Part shown: positions 18,191 to 27,419 of the stretch, piece after piece
Layout: each line of letters begins with the position of its first letter
How positions within the stretch are numbered: the stretch's first letter is position 1
Source: Runella sp.
GTDB lineage: Bacteria; Bacteroidota; Bacteroidia; Cytophagales; Spirosomataceae
Assembly (NCBI GenBank): GCA_023254175.1
Contig: JALQYJ010000107.1
Location: 1-64,000, forward strand
Length of the DNA: 64,000 bases
Direction: 5' to 3'
Program-made: the position numbers and the translations under genes
The notes under the pieces: model-generated
Seen by the model: only the letters and a program-made list of their open reading frames with translations
Told to the model about the DNA's origin: nothing
The model's database searches: none

Positions 18191-19528
18191 TTACAGGAGT
18201 AAGAATTTTAGGAGATAAACCATGCCCAGTGCGACCAACCCCATAAGTACAGAGGCAGGTGAAAAAAGACGTAATGTTTGAGAAACACTCAGATTCCCAA
18301 AGCGAGAAATAACCCAAAAATAGGAGTCGTTGGCGTGCGAAGCCACCATCGAACCTGCCCCCGTAGCAAGGAGAGCTAGTAAAGTACCAGTTTCGGAAGC
18401 AAAACCTAAAGAACCTAACAAAGGCGCAATTAATGAAGCAGTCGAAACAACTGCTACTGTCGAAGACCCTTGCGCTGTTTTGAAAATAGCGGCTAAACCA
18501 AACGGTATAAGAAGTCCCCAGCCGCCTGAAGAAATGGTGGAGCCATAGACACTTCCGAGTTCGAGCCCTTTGATGATTTCTCCAAAAGCCCCGCCTGCCG
18601 CCGTTACAATCAAAATTGGCCCTGCCTTGGTAATGGCGTCGTCGAATAGGGCGTTGAGCTGGTCTTTTTGTAAAGGACGAAACAATGGTAGGGTCAGTAA
18701 TAAACCCACAATAAGAGCAGGAATGGGTTCGCCCAAAAATTTGACCATTGTGATTAAAACGGGAAGTAAAGCTTCGGGGCTAAGTAAAACGACCGATTTG
18801 AGTGATATGAGGGCAATAGGAACAATAATTGGTAAGAATGAGAGCCAAGGAGAAGGAAGGTGTTTGGTCGGAACTGTCGCCGTAGGCAAAGAGCCCTTAT
18901 CGAGTGTTTCAATAGTGGGAGTTGGTTGAGAAAGGCTGTAAAGGTAACCAACGGCGGCAGCGGGTAATGCGACGACTACCCCCAATAACATAGCCCTTCC
19001 CAAGTCGACATTTAGAACCCCAGCGGCGGCGGTTATTCCAGGGTGAGGTGGTACTAAACAATGCACTGCATAGAGCGAAGTAGCCAAACAACCTATCAGC
19101 GATACTCGTTTTTGGGGTAATTGAAGTCCCAACGAAACGACGAGCCCGCTCAATACGACAAAACCTGAGTCGCAAAAAATAGGTAGTCCAATCAAAAAGC
19201 CAATAATACTCACGGCCAACGGGGCATAACGCTCACCTGTTTTGGTCAAAATAAAATGGGCAAGACTGAGGGTAGCGTGGGTTTTATCCAAAATAACTCC
19301 TAGGGTAGCTCCCAAAATAATCAGTAAGCCGATTTTTTCGAGTGTGCCCCCAAAACCTACTTTAAGGGCTTTGAGTACATTTTCTCCGTCCATCCCTGCG
19401 GCAAATCCTACGCCCATCGCTACGAGTACCAGTACAAAAAAGGTATTGAATTTGTACCGTGAACTTAAAATAATGATGGCTAAAATACTGATAAATAGTA
19501 AAGCGCTGACGAAGAAAGGGCTAAGCAT
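18191..19528 (-). CDS. GntP-family gluconate/organic acid:H+ symporter
   Basis: A 445-residue, very hydrophobic inner-membrane transporter of the GntP family, which imports gluconate or related hydroxy acids with protons. Family segments are visible: GFGGTLEKIGLLIILGATLGVILDKT near 60-85, PIFCDSGFVVLSGLV, HCLVPPHPGITAAAG (~160), TAAGGAFGEIIKGLELG and FKTAQGSSTVAVVSTASLIAPLL. The length is normal. It lies 54 bases downstream of a LysR gene on the same strand, so the two are probably co-transcribed. No gluconate kinase is nearby; the substrate may be another organic acid. Confidence 0.92.
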   Translation of the reverse strand: MLSPFFVSALLFISILAIIILSSRYKFNTFFVLVLVAMGVGFAAGMDGENVLKALKVGFGGTLEKIGLLIILGATLGVILDKTHATLSLAHFILTKTGERYAPLAVSIIGFLIGLPIFCDSGFVVLSGLVVSLGLQLPQKRVSLIGCLATSLYAVHCLVPPHPGITAAAGVLNVDLGRAMLLGVVVALPAAAVGYLYSLSQPTPTIETLDKGSLPTATVPTKHLPSPWLSFLPIIVPIALISLKSVVLLSPEALLPVLITMVKFLGEPIPALIVGLLLTLPLFRPLQKDQLNALFDDAITKAGPILIVTAAGGAFGEIIKGLELGSVYGSTISSGGWGLLIPFGLAAIFKTAQGSSTVAVVSTASLIAPLLGSLGFASETGTLLALLATGAGSMVASHANDSYFWVISRFGNLSVSQTLRLFSPASVLMGLVALGMVYLLKFLLL

Positions 19529-19582
19529 TGTTAACAGAGGTTAGTACATTATCATTGAAACTCAGCTAGACACTTTTTTTAC

Positions 19583-20506
19583 TTAATAACTTTCAAACCA
19601 AGCAAATTTTTCATGAATTAGGTTTTGTTTTTCTTGGGTTACGTAATCTAAGTAAGCTTGGGCAACAGGCGAAAGTTTTTTGTCTTTTAACCAAATCAAC
19701 GTCCAAGTAGAGGTGATGGGAAAACCTTCGACAGGGATAATACACAGTTGATGATTGACCAGTTCGTTTTTGATGCCAATCAGTGGCATGATTGAACACC
19801 CAAGTCCCGCAATGACGGCCTGTTTGACGGCTTCGTTGGAGGTCAATTCCATTTTTTTGCGAACGGGAAGGTTATTTTGAAGAATAAATTTTTCCATTAC
19901 ATGTCGTGTTCCTGACCCTGATTCTCGATAAATGAGGGGAATATTTTCAAAAATAGATTTGCCATAACGTGCGTCTTTGTATGGTGTCTCAGTATTCCCT
20001 ACCAGAAAAAGTTTGTTCTGCATGAGTTCAATTTTTTCAATTTTCAGAGTCTCAGGCAAAACACTTACCCACGAAAAATCAACCTCATTTTTTTCAAGAC
20101 TAGTCACTACTTGGCTTTTGTTGGTGACGTCCATTTGAAGCTCAACGCCAGAGTGCTGTTTGATAAAATCGGTGATAAAGTAAGGTGCGATGTACTTACC
20201 TGTCGATACCACCGAAAACTTGAGCTTGCCCGTAAGTTGACCCTTGTGGGCGTGCATTTTATAATTGATGGCATACACTTCGGTCAAAATCTTGTCGGCG
20301 ACTTCTGCTATTTCTTGCCCAAAATCAGTGACATAAATTTTTTTATTGAGCACTTCAATCAATGGAAGATCAAACTGATCCTGGAAGTTTTTGAGCTGAA
20401 TCGAGACCGCAGGCTGGGTCAAATGCAACTCTTCAGCGGCTTTAGTAATGCTCCGGGTTTGTGCCACTTTTAGGAATATTCGAAGCTGATTGAGGGTATA
20501 GTTCAT
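19583..20506 (-). CDS. LysR-family transcriptional regulator
   Basis: A 307-residue LysR-type regulator: N-terminal winged helix (LRIFLKVAQTRSITKAAEELHLTQPAVSIQLKNFQDQF) and a periplasmic-binding-like effector domain from ~90. It is transcribed divergently from the isocitrate dehydrogenase gene with a 93-base gap and is followed by GntP. The intergenic region has AT-rich ATAAA…TTTAT dyads that could be LysR boxes. The usual logic for divergent LysR genes suggests control of icd and/or gntP by an organic acid (inference). Confidence 0.92.
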   Translation of the reverse strand: MNYTLNQLRIFLKVAQTRSITKAAEELHLTQPAVSIQLKNFQDQFDLPLIEVLNKKIYVTDFGQEIAEVADKILTEVYAINYKMHAHKGQLTGKLKFSVVSTGKYIAPYFITDFIKQHSGVELQMDVTNKSQVVTSLEKNEVDFSWVSVLPETLKIEKIELMQNKLFLVGNTETPYKDARYGKSIFENIPLIYRESGSGTRHVMEKFILQNNLPVRKKMELTSNEAVKQAVIAGLGCSIMPLIGIKNELVNHQLCIIPVEGFPITSTWTLIWLKDKKLSPVAQAYLDYVTQEKQNLIHEKFAWFESY

Positions 20507-20599
20507 AAAAAAAATTTATGATAAATATTGCAAAGTTAAATAAAAATTTATAGATATAACTACAGACCTTTGCACTGTCAACCAAAAACAAATCCATTA

Positions 20600-22036
20600 A
20601 TGAAAAGAATTACGGTAGCAAAGGGCGACGGCATCGGTCCCGAAATCATGGATGCCACTCTTTCCATTATTAAAGCCGCAGGAGCACAAATTGAGGTAGA
20701 TGAAATTGAGGTGGGTGAAAAAGTTTATTTATCAGGAAACACCTCAGGGATTGCCAAAGAGTCGTGGGATATTATCCGCCGCAACAAAGTGTTCTTGAAA
20801 GCCCCCATCACAACTCCCCAAGGTGGTGGTTACAAAAGTTTGAACGTAACTACGCGTAAGTTTTTGGGTTTGTATGCCAACATCCGTCCTTGCATTAGTT
20901 TACACCCTTTTGTGAAAACAAAACACCCGCAAATGGACATCGTTATCGTGCGTGAGAATGAAGAAGATTTGTACGCAGGTATCGAGCACCAACAAACGGA
21001 TGAAGTGGTACAATGTTTGAAATTAATTAGCCGTCCAGGGTGTGAAAAAATCGTTCGTTATGCGTTTGAGTACGCCAAAAACTACGGCCGTAAAAAGGTG
21101 ACGTGTTTTACCAAAGACAACATTATGAAACAAACCGACGGACTGTTTCACCAAGTTTTCGATGAAATTGCGAAAGAATATCCTACCATTGAAAACGAAC
21201 ACTGGATTATTGACATTGGAGCCGCCAAAATGGCAGATACTCCTGAAGCCTTTGACGTCATTGTGATGCCAAATTTGTACGGAGACGTACTTAGTGACGT
21301 AGCGGCTCAGATTGCGGGTTCTGTAGGTTTGGCGGGGTCGGCTAACATCGGCGAAGAGTGCGCTATGTTTGAGGCAATTCACGGTTCAGCCCCTCGTAGA
21401 GCAGGTCAAAATATGGCCAACCCATCTGGTTTATTACAAGGAGCTATTTTGATGCTTAACCACCTTGGCCAAACTGAAGTAGCCGAAAAAGTACAAAATG
21501 CTTGGCTCAAAACCATCGAAGAAGGCATCCATACCTACGATATCTACAAAGAAGGGGTTAGCAAACAAAAAGTAGGTACGAAGGAGTTTGCGGAGGCAGT
21601 TATCAAAAATTTGGGCGAAAAACCGAGTCAACTAAACGCCGTAAGTTATTCTGAAGGTACTTCGTTTAACTTGCCAAAATACCAACGTAAAGCTCCTAAG
21701 AAAAAAGAACTGCTAGGGGTTGATTTGTTTGTGCATTGGGATGGAGAAAGTGCTGATGAATTGGCGGCGATTGTTCAAAAAATCAATACATCAGGAGTCG
21801 AATTAAGTATGATTACCAACCGTGGTATTAAAGTGTGGCCTGAAGGTTTTCCCGAAACATTCTGTACCGACCACTGGCGTTGCCGTTTTAAACCAGTTGG
21901 AATGACTGAATTAGATAAGCAACAGATCGTAGGGCTGTTGGAGGCTGCAAGCGAGTACAACATCGATGTTATCAAGACGGAAAACTTATACGCTTTTGAT
22001 GGTAAACCTGCTTTCTCATTGGGACAAGGACAATAA
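20600..22036 (+). CDS. icd: Isocitrate dehydrogenase (NADP-type, long form)
   Basis: A 478-residue isocitrate dehydrogenase that oxidises isocitrate to 2-oxoglutarate in the TCA cycle. The catalytic core (MKRITVAKGDGIGPEIMDA, IVRENEEDLYAGIEH, TCFTKDNIMKQTDGLFH, VIVMPNLYGDVLSDVAAQIAGSVGLAGSANIG, EAIHGSAPRRAGQNMANPSG) occupies ~1-340. A C-terminal extension (ELLGVDLFVHWDGESADELAAIV…FCTDHWRCRF) marks the long form known from Rickettsia and Bacteroidota. The track ORF starts at TTG (20570); the ATG at 20600 gives the family N-terminus. A GACCTTTG near-match to the -7 box lies just upstream. Confidence 0.94.
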   Translation: MKRITVAKGDGIGPEIMDATLSIIKAAGAQIEVDEIEVGEKVYLSGNTSGIAKESWDIIRRNKVFLKAPITTPQGGGYKSLNVTTRKFLGLYANIRPCISLHPFVKTKHPQMDIVIVRENEEDLYAGIEHQQTDEVVQCLKLISRPGCEKIVRYAFEYAKNYGRKKVTCFTKDNIMKQTDGLFHQVFDEIAKEYPTIENEHWIIDIGAAKMADTPEAFDVIVMPNLYGDVLSDVAAQIAGSVGLAGSANIGEECAMFEAIHGSAPRRAGQNMANPSGLLQGAILMLNHLGQTEVAEKVQNAWLKTIEEGIHTYDIYKEGVSKQKVGTKEFAEAVIKNLGEKPSQLNAVSYSEGTSFNLPKYQRKAPKKKELLGVDLFVHWDGESADELAAIVQKINTSGVELSMITNRGIKVWPEGFPETFCTDHWRCRFKPVGMTELDKQQIVGLLEAASEYNIDVIKTENLYAFDGKPAFSLGQGQ

Positions 22037-22048
22037 CTTTCTGAAAAG

Positions 22049-22288
22049 ATGAATATACAACTTTTGAATGGTCATTTTTCGTCTTCGGAGGCAATTGAGC
22101 TCTTGGCGCAGTTTGTGCAAGTAAAAGTGCGGTTTCACGAAAATAAAATTGAAAAAAGCCAAAATGAAGAAGATATAAAAATGCGTGAAACACGTATCAA
22201 ACAACTTCAGAAGGATTTTTTTGAGGCCAAACAGCAGCTTCTGAAGCAACCAACCATTGAGCTGAATGCCGAGCTAAAAATCAATTAA
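22049..22288 (+). CDS. Small conserved-looking coiled-coil protein
   Basis: A 79-residue protein (MNIQLLNGHFSSSEAIELLAQFVQVKVRFHENKI…) starting 12 bases after icd, so probably co-transcribed. The second half is charged and helical (SQNEEDIKMRETRIKQLQKDFFEAKQQL), suggesting a short coiled coil. No function is recognised. The close spacing and sensible composition argue that it is a real gene. Confidence 0.75.
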   Translation: MNIQLLNGHFSSSEAIELLAQFVQVKVRFHENKIEKSQNEEDIKMRETRIKQLQKDFFEAKQQLLKQPTIELNAELKIN

Positions 22289-22321
22289 TCTGCACCTTAA
22301 GAAAAGGTAACATTACTCAGA

Positions 22322-22347
22322 GGGTTGTTCCTACTACTGGGACAACC
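22322..22347. terminator. Hairpin between two small genes after icd
   Basis: GGGTTGTTCC-6-GGGACAACCC forms a 10-bp stem with one G-T pair. It has no T-tract. It could be an attenuator or weak terminator after the icd operon. Confidence 0.4.
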
Positions 22348-22371
22348 CATCTTCATCAACAACTAAATGCT

Positions 22372-22911
22372 ATGAATTCCATTTTTTCAAATCAGTTATT
22401 TTTGGTATGCCCTTTCGGCCAGATGGAGGGGTTTATTCGCAGGCATTTTGGAAACGTATTTTTTCTAACCTCTCCTGCTTCGGTGTTTGATTTTCGAGAC
22501 GAAGCGTATTTGAATGAGGTAAAAAAAATGATTCGGAATGAAGGAATTCAAGACATTTATCTGGTAGGAGATGTTTTCTGTCAATTTGTTAAAAATGCTT
22601 TGGTTTCAAGAGAGTTAGGTTTTTTTTCGTGCGAACAACTTATTCGTGAATTATGCTTGGAAACCGATACGCCGATGACTTTGACTGAGAAATTGCTGAA
22701 GAAACAACTTTATGAATTAAGCGCTGAACGTATATTTGGTAGAGAACTGGAAAAAGGTGAAGTGCGGCTTCATGCGTTGATGATTTCCAAGGCGGAGAAT
22801 TTGATTTCGCCTGTGTGTGGTGAGTTTATGCCACAAAAGCAGCGAGAATTTACAAAAAAGAACAACGGCACGAACCTTGAACCCGTGCCGTCTTCAGAGT
22901 TAATCCTCTAA
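22372..22911 (+). CDS. Hypothetical protein, 179 residues
   Basis: A soluble 179-residue protein beginning MNSIFSNQLFLVCPFGQMEGFIRRHFGN. It has an alpha/beta feel in the middle (VKKMIRNEGIQDIYLVGDVFCQFVKNALVSRELG), loosely like the beta-carbonic-anhydrase core order but without its zinc cysteine/histidine set, so that call is not supported. The last four codons overlap the end of the convergent cytochrome gene by 12 bases. It is 83 bases after the small coiled-coil gene. Confidence 0.65.
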   Translation: MNSIFSNQLFLVCPFGQMEGFIRRHFGNVFFLTSPASVFDFRDEAYLNEVKKMIRNEGIQDIYLVGDVFCQFVKNALVSRELGFFSCEQLIRELCLETDTPMTLTEKLLKKQLYELSAERIFGRELEKGEVRLHALMISKAENLISPVCGEFMPQKQREFTKKNNGTNLEPVPSSELIL

Positions 22912-23292
22912 TTTATACCATTTTACATTTCGCAATGCTTCGCGTCGCGAGTAAGCGCTTTGGCTAGGTGCGTAATGTTTGGCTAGGTAATCGAGGACAG
23001 TTTTCTCTGATTCTCCCAAATCCCACAATTTATGATTACGCTGCATCCAGCGAATTTTACTCAACCATTCGTCACGGGTAAAGCGGTGTTGGAGAATAAG
23101 TTTTGGCGAATGACAACCTGTACATTGTGCCTTTACAATTATGAAGTTAGGGTCGAGAGCCAATCCTGTTTCTTTATCGACACTGTCGGCAACGGCGGCG
23201 GTTAGCGTTGCTGATGGGAAGTCAGCGGGCGCGCGGCGAATGGCCGCCAAACAAAATGCAGCCGCACAGAGAAATATGATGTTCGTTTTCAT
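22900..23292 (-). CDS. Exported c-type cytochrome, probable electron acceptor of sulfite dehydrogenase
   Basis: A 130-residue protein with a signal peptide-like N-terminus (MKTNIIFLCAAAFCLAAIRR) and one haem c motif, CTGCH, at about residue 57 (VKAQCTGCHSPKLI). A later Met ligand is not obvious; the segment after the haem (RFTRDEWLSKIRWMQRNHKLWDLGESEKTVLDYLAKHY) is like the small cytochrome partner of SorA-type enzymes. It starts 12 bases after the molybdoenzyme gene, so it is surely co-transcribed and probably takes electrons from it. Confidence 0.83.
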   Translation of the reverse strand: MKTNIIFLCAAAFCLAAIRRAPADFPSATLTAAVADSVDKETGLALDPNFIIVKAQCTGCHSPKLILQHRFTRDEWLSKIRWMQRNHKLWDLGESEKTVLDYLAKHYAPSQSAYSRREALRNVKWYKLED

Positions 23293-23304
23293 TGGTAGAT
23301 TGGA

Positions 23305-24537
23305 TTAAACGACTTTGACAGCAATACGGTGACAAGCGTTGTTGAGGTAACCGCCAGGATTCCACGCAGGAATCACCATTGGTTGCGATACCCCCTGCGA
23401 ATCAACGGCGCGTACCCATACTTCGTAATATCCTTTTTGAGGAAACTGAACTTGAGCGACCCACTGCTGCCACGCCAAACGATTTTTCGGGGCTTGAAGC
23501 GTGGTTTTTTGCCAAGTGGCTCCGTAGTCAATGGACGTAAACACTTTTTTGACGGCGAAATCGCCCGCCCAAGCATGGCCGCGAACAGACAGAGGCCTCC
23601 CAAACTCAATCATTGCCCCTGTTTTGGGGTAAGTAATAAGCGATTTTACTGGCATCGACTCAATGATTCGGAAGTTTTCGGGCGTTTCGGCCAACTTTTC
23701 TCCTGGCATTACAGCTTGGCGTGGCACACGGTAGCTGTGGCCGTCCATTTTGGCACCGTCGTGTTCTTTATTACGTACTGCAATGGTATGAAGCCATTTG
23801 CCCGATACCGACGCAGGCCAGCCTCCCACGACTAAGCGAAGCGGAAAACCGTGCATGAGCGGGAGATCTTTACCGTTGAGCGCCCACGCAATGAGGGTTT
23901 CGTCTTCCAAGGCTTTTTTGATGGGAACACCGCGTGAAATTACTACTTTGCTCGGGTCGCGGCTTGGGTGAAGGTCTTTGCCATAATACCCAATATAAAC
24001 GGCATCGTCTTTCAGACCCACATCGTTCAAAATATCCTTGAGGCGAACCCCCGTCCATTCGGCACAGCTCACCGCCCCTTGGTCCCATTGATTCCCAGAG
24101 GTTTGAGGAACATAACCTGAACGACCATTACCGCCACATTCCAACACCAATTGATAGGTATGGGTTTTAAACTTATTCTTTAGGTCGCCAATTTTGTAGG
24201 TTTTGGTTTGCTTGACCGATTCGCCTTTAATGGTAAGCGTCCAAGCCGAAGCGTCGATTTCCTGCTCAGGAACGAGGCCATTGTTACGAATAAACATCCG
24301 TTCGACGGGCGTAATGGCATCGTCCAACAAATGGGGTGGCGTTTCGACGTTCCAAGGTTTATCACTCAAGACAACCATGTCGGGGTGTTTTCCCGCTAGG
24401 CCATCGTCGAAAGCCAATGGGACGTGGTGTGGAGGCATGTTTTTGGCAAAAACAATCTCCGTTCCCACCACGCCTACAAGGGTAGTGAGCGCACTTTTCT
24501 TTAGAAAACCTCGGCGATTGTGAAGGGGTGAGTTCAT
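23305..24537 (-). CDS. Tat-exported sulfite oxidase-family molybdoenzyme (SorA-like)
   Basis: A 410-residue enzyme with a twin-arginine signal (NRRGFLKKSALTTLVGVVGTEIVFA). The molybdopterin domain contains the cysteine that binds Mo in YQLVLECGGNGRSGYV, then CAEWTGVRLKDIL and GFPLRLVVGGWPASVSGKWLHTI, as in sulfite oxidases. A C-terminal Ig-like dimerisation domain (~290-400; FGRPLSVRGHAWAG, KKVFTSIDYGATWQKTTL) follows. It should oxidise sulfite to sulfate in the periplasm with the adjacent cytochrome as acceptor. A LysR gene lies just upstream on the same strand. Confidence 0.9.
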   Translation of the reverse strand: MNSPLHNRRGFLKKSALTTLVGVVGTEIVFAKNMPPHHVPLAFDDGLAGKHPDMVVLSDKPWNVETPPHLLDDAITPVERMFIRNNGLVPEQEIDASAWTLTIKGESVKQTKTYKIGDLKNKFKTHTYQLVLECGGNGRSGYVPQTSGNQWDQGAVSCAEWTGVRLKDILNDVGLKDDAVYIGYYGKDLHPSRDPSKVVISRGVPIKKALEDETLIAWALNGKDLPLMHGFPLRLVVGGWPASVSGKWLHTIAVRNKEHDGAKMDGHSYRVPRQAVMPGEKLAETPENFRIIESMPVKSLITYPKTGAMIEFGRPLSVRGHAWAGDFAVKKVFTSIDYGATWQKTTLQAPKNRLAWQQWVAQVQFPQKGYYEVWVRAVDSQGVSQPMVIPAWNPGGYLNNACHRIAVKVV

Positions 24538-24570
24538 AGAGAAATCGAAATAGGTTAGATGGATACGTTA

Positions 24571-25467
24571 TTATTTTTTATGATATTCACGAAAGGCAAA
24601 ACGCATAAATGACTCAGCCATCGGCTCGGGTTGTCCTTGGAGATGAATAAGCCAAAACTTTCGTAATAATTGTAATTCGTTGATTTTTATTGTTTTGAGA
24701 TGGCCTGTTGCTAGTTCTTTTTGAATAGAACGAATGGACAAAAAAGCCATACAATTTGAATGCTCTAAAAATGATTTAATACTTTCGGTGCCTCCTAAGT
24801 GCATCACAATTTGAAGGGAGGAGAGTTTGAGGTTGTGTTCTCTGAGGGCGCTTTCAATCACTTCTAATGTTCCCGAGCCTCGTTCGCGTAATACTAACGG
24901 AGTTTTAACGAATTCTTGGATGGTCATTTCATTGAGCATAGCCAATTTACTTTTTGAGTGTACAACAGCCACGAGTTCGTCGTCCATAAAATCAACATAT
25001 TTGATACCCGATTGATGTTTTTTCCCCTCCACCACTCCTAAGTCAATTTGATGGGCAAGGATGGCGTTTTCTATCATTTCAGTGTTTCCGTTGAGCAAAG
25101 AAAGCTCTACTTGGGGAAATTTTTCGTAATACTTTGCCAAAAGAGGTGCAATCAAATACTGGCCGATGGTGGTGCTTGCTCCTAGCCGCAGAACGCCGTT
25201 GTGCTTATCTTGCAGTGTTCCTAGTTCAAACGCTGCTTCTTGGTATAAATGCAAAATTTGCGACGAATAGCGTTTCAAAATTTCGCCTGCTTGGGTCAAA
25301 ATTACCGAATTGCCTTTGCGCTCAAAAAGGCGCGTGCCGTACTGCTGTTCGAGTTCGCGAATATGTTTTGTGACGGCAGGTTGACTGACAAACAACTCGC
25401 TCGCAGCCTTGGTAAAGCTGAGATGCTGGGCTACGCTACAAAAAACTCTTAATCGGAAATCAGACAC
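24571..25467 (-). CDS. LysR-family regulator upstream of the sulfite dehydrogenase genes
   Basis: A 298-residue LysR-type protein with N-terminal helix-turn-helix (LRVFCSVAQHLSFTKAASELFVSQPAVTKHIRELEQQYG) and effector domain. It is 33 bases before the SorA-like gene on the same strand, so regulator, enzyme and cytochrome form one transcription unit and the regulator probably controls it. Its effector is unknown. It differs clearly from the other LysR gene in the window in the effector domain. Confidence 0.92.
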   Translation of the reverse strand: MSDFRLRVFCSVAQHLSFTKAASELFVSQPAVTKHIRELEQQYGTRLFERKGNSVILTQAGEILKRYSSQILHLYQEAAFELGTLQDKHNGVLRLGASTTIGQYLIAPLLAKYYEKFPQVELSLLNGNTEMIENAILAHQIDLGVVEGKKHQSGIKYVDFMDDELVAVVHSKSKLAMLNEMTIQEFVKTPLVLRERGSGTLEVIESALREHNLKLSSLQIVMHLGGTESIKSFLEHSNCMAFLSIRSIQKELATGHLKTIKINELQLLRKFWLIHLQGQPEPMAESFMRFAFREYHKK

Positions 25468-25573
25468 AGTGGTGAAAAATTGGGTTGATGTACAAAGTAA
25501 ATAGAATTGTGAAAATAATGTCCTAAATGCCTAACTTTACGCTTTGAGATTTTGAAAAAAGCGAGAAACCAAG

Positions 25574-26530
25574 ATGTCACAAAAAAAAATAAAAGCTGTT
25601 TTTGAAGAAATGGGTAAGGTGGTAGTAGGGCAAGAAACGCTCATCAACCGCCTTTTAGTGGGACTTTTTACAGGAGGCCATATTTTGTTGGAAGGGGTGC
25701 CAGGGTTGGCCAAAACACTGACAGTAAACACCCTAGCTCGTGTTCTAAGCCTTGATTTTCAACGTATCCAGTTTACACCTGACTTGTTGCCCGCCGATAT
25801 TGTGGGGACGATGATTTATAGACCCAAATTGGGCGATTATGAAGTAAAAAAAGGGCCTATTTTTGCCAATTTGATTTTGGCTGATGAGGTCAACCGTTCG
25901 CCCGCTAAGGTGCAATCGGCTTTGCTCGAAGCCATGCAAGAAAAGCAAGTGACTATTGGGGAGGAATCTTTTCAATTAGACCAGCCTTTTTTTGTGTTAG
26001 CGACCCAAAACCCTGTGGAGCAAGAAGGTACGTATCCGCTTCCTGAGGCACAATTAGACCGTTTTATGATGAAAGTGTTTGTGGATTATCCCACCAAGCC
26101 TCAAGAATTGGAGGTCATGCGCCGAATGTCGAACTTGGATTATAATTACGACCCTAAGCCTGTTTTGTCGAAAAAAGACATTGCCCAAATTCGTCAGGAA
26201 ATCAATCAAATTACGTTGTCCGAAACCCTCGAAAACTACATTGTTGAGCTTGTATTTGCTACTCGTCGACCGTTAGATTATGCCCTCCGCGAAGAAGCAC
26301 GTTATATTCAGTTTGGGGTATCGCCGCGCGGAACTATCAAACTCAATCTTGCTGCTAAAGCGTTGGCGTACATGGACGGACGCGACTATGTGCTGCCCGA
26401 AGACATCAAAGAAGTAGCTCCCGATGTGTTTAACCACCGTATCATGCTCAACTACGAAGCCGAGGCCGATGGCATCACTACTCGTTTTGTGATTGATTCT
26501 ATCCTTCGGAAAGTGGCGATTGGGCGGTAG
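25574..26530 (+). CDS. MoxR-type AAA+ ATPase
   Basis: A 318-residue MoxR-family AAA+ ATPase: Walker A GVPGLAKT (~40), Walker B LILADEVNRSPAKVQ, sensor 1 FVLATQNPVEQEGTYPLPEAQLDRF, and the C-terminal lid with LAAKALAYMDGRDYVLPEDI. MoxR proteins act as chaperones that mature or assemble other complexes, usually with VWA-domain partners; none is encoded downstream here because the next gene is convergent. The 3' ends overlap by 32 bases. Confidence 0.94.
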   Translation: MSQKKIKAVFEEMGKVVVGQETLINRLLVGLFTGGHILLEGVPGLAKTLTVNTLARVLSLDFQRIQFTPDLLPADIVGTMIYRPKLGDYEVKKGPIFANLILADEVNRSPAKVQSALLEAMQEKQVTIGEESFQLDQPFFVLATQNPVEQEGTYPLPEAQLDRFMMKVFVDYPTKPQELEVMRRMSNLDYNYDPKPVLSKKDIAQIRQEINQITLSETLENYIVELVFATRRPLDYALREEARYIQFGVSPRGTIKLNLAAKALAYMDGRDYVLPEDIKEVAPDVFNHRIMLNYEAEADGITTRFVIDSILRKVAIGR

Positions 26531-27398
26531 TCCGTTTGTGTTTCCATCGTTTGTGGCTCCACAGCCAGGTGGCAGGTTCTTGGCGGATGTCGGCTTCGAG
26601 CCACTTCATCATCTTTTCAGTAATTTCTCCGTAGGCTGTTTCGCGTGGAGTGTCGGTGAGTAATTCAAAATTGGCGTAGTAATAACCGCGCTTTTGGGCG
26701 TGAATGTGCCCAAAAATGACGGGAAGGTCATATTCTTTGGCGTACTTTTCTGTTCCAAATAATACGGGAGTGTCTTGGTGTAGAAACGCCATCCAGTAGG
26801 CACTTTCTGCGTTAGAAGGCGATTGGTCCATGGCAAAGGCCGCCGCCACGGGCTGTCCGACCACTTGTTCCCCAAACTGCGATTTGATTTCGTATATCGA
26901 AGCTAAATTTAATCCCAATTTGCTACGGCTCTGCTTGATTTTTTCGTCAAAAAAACGATTATTTAAAGGACGGTACAATGCCATTACTTTATGTTTTACG
27001 AGCGGGTCGATACCTGTAACTAGCCATTCGTAATTATGACAATGACCCGCTGCAAGAATAACACTGCGGCCTTGTCGGGCATATTCGTCAAGTATTTCTA
27101 AGCCTGTAAACGAAACCCGGTCCATAAACTCCGCACGGGTCATGCTAAATGCCTTAACCGTCTCGATGATAAGCGTGCACAAATGCGTGTAAAACTCGCG
27201 GGCAATTTGCTGTACTTCAGCTTCTGATTTTTCGGGGAAAGAATTACGGATATTTTCCACAACTACTTTTTTTCGGTAACCCACGACGTTGAAAAAAAGC
27301 CAACTTAGGCCATCGGCAATGGTATACAAGACGCCAAACGGAAGCCGAGAAATGGGAATAAGTAGGACGTAATAGAAGAAAGCTGATAGGTAATACAT
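26499..27398 (-). CDS. Lysophospholipid/lipid A acyltransferase (LpxL/HtrB family)
   Basis: A 299-residue membrane-bound acyltransferase with an N-terminal hydrophobic anchor (AFFYYVLLIPISRLPFGVLYTIADGLSWLFFNV) and the HX4E catalytic motif in ILAAGHCHNYEW (~115-120). DQSPSNAESAYWMAFLHQDTPV resembles the substrate-binding block of the family. It probably adds a late acyl chain to lipid A or another lipid at the inner membrane. Its 3' end overlaps moxR by 32 bases. Confidence 0.88.
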   Translation of the reverse strand: MYYLSAFFYYVLLIPISRLPFGVLYTIADGLSWLFFNVVGYRKKVVVENIRNSFPEKSEAEVQQIAREFYTHLCTLIIETVKAFSMTRAEFMDRVSFTGLEILDEYARQGRSVILAAGHCHNYEWLVTGIDPLVKHKVMALYRPLNNRFFDEKIKQSRSKLGLNLASIYEIKSQFGEQVVGQPVAAAFAMDQSPSNAESAYWMAFLHQDTPVLFGTEKYAKEYDLPVIFGHIHAQKRGYYYANFELLTDTPRETAYGEITEKMMKWLEADIRQEPATWLWSHKRWKHKRTTAQSPLSEG

Positions 27399-27419
27399 TC
27401 GATTGGCACTGTTAAAGGC

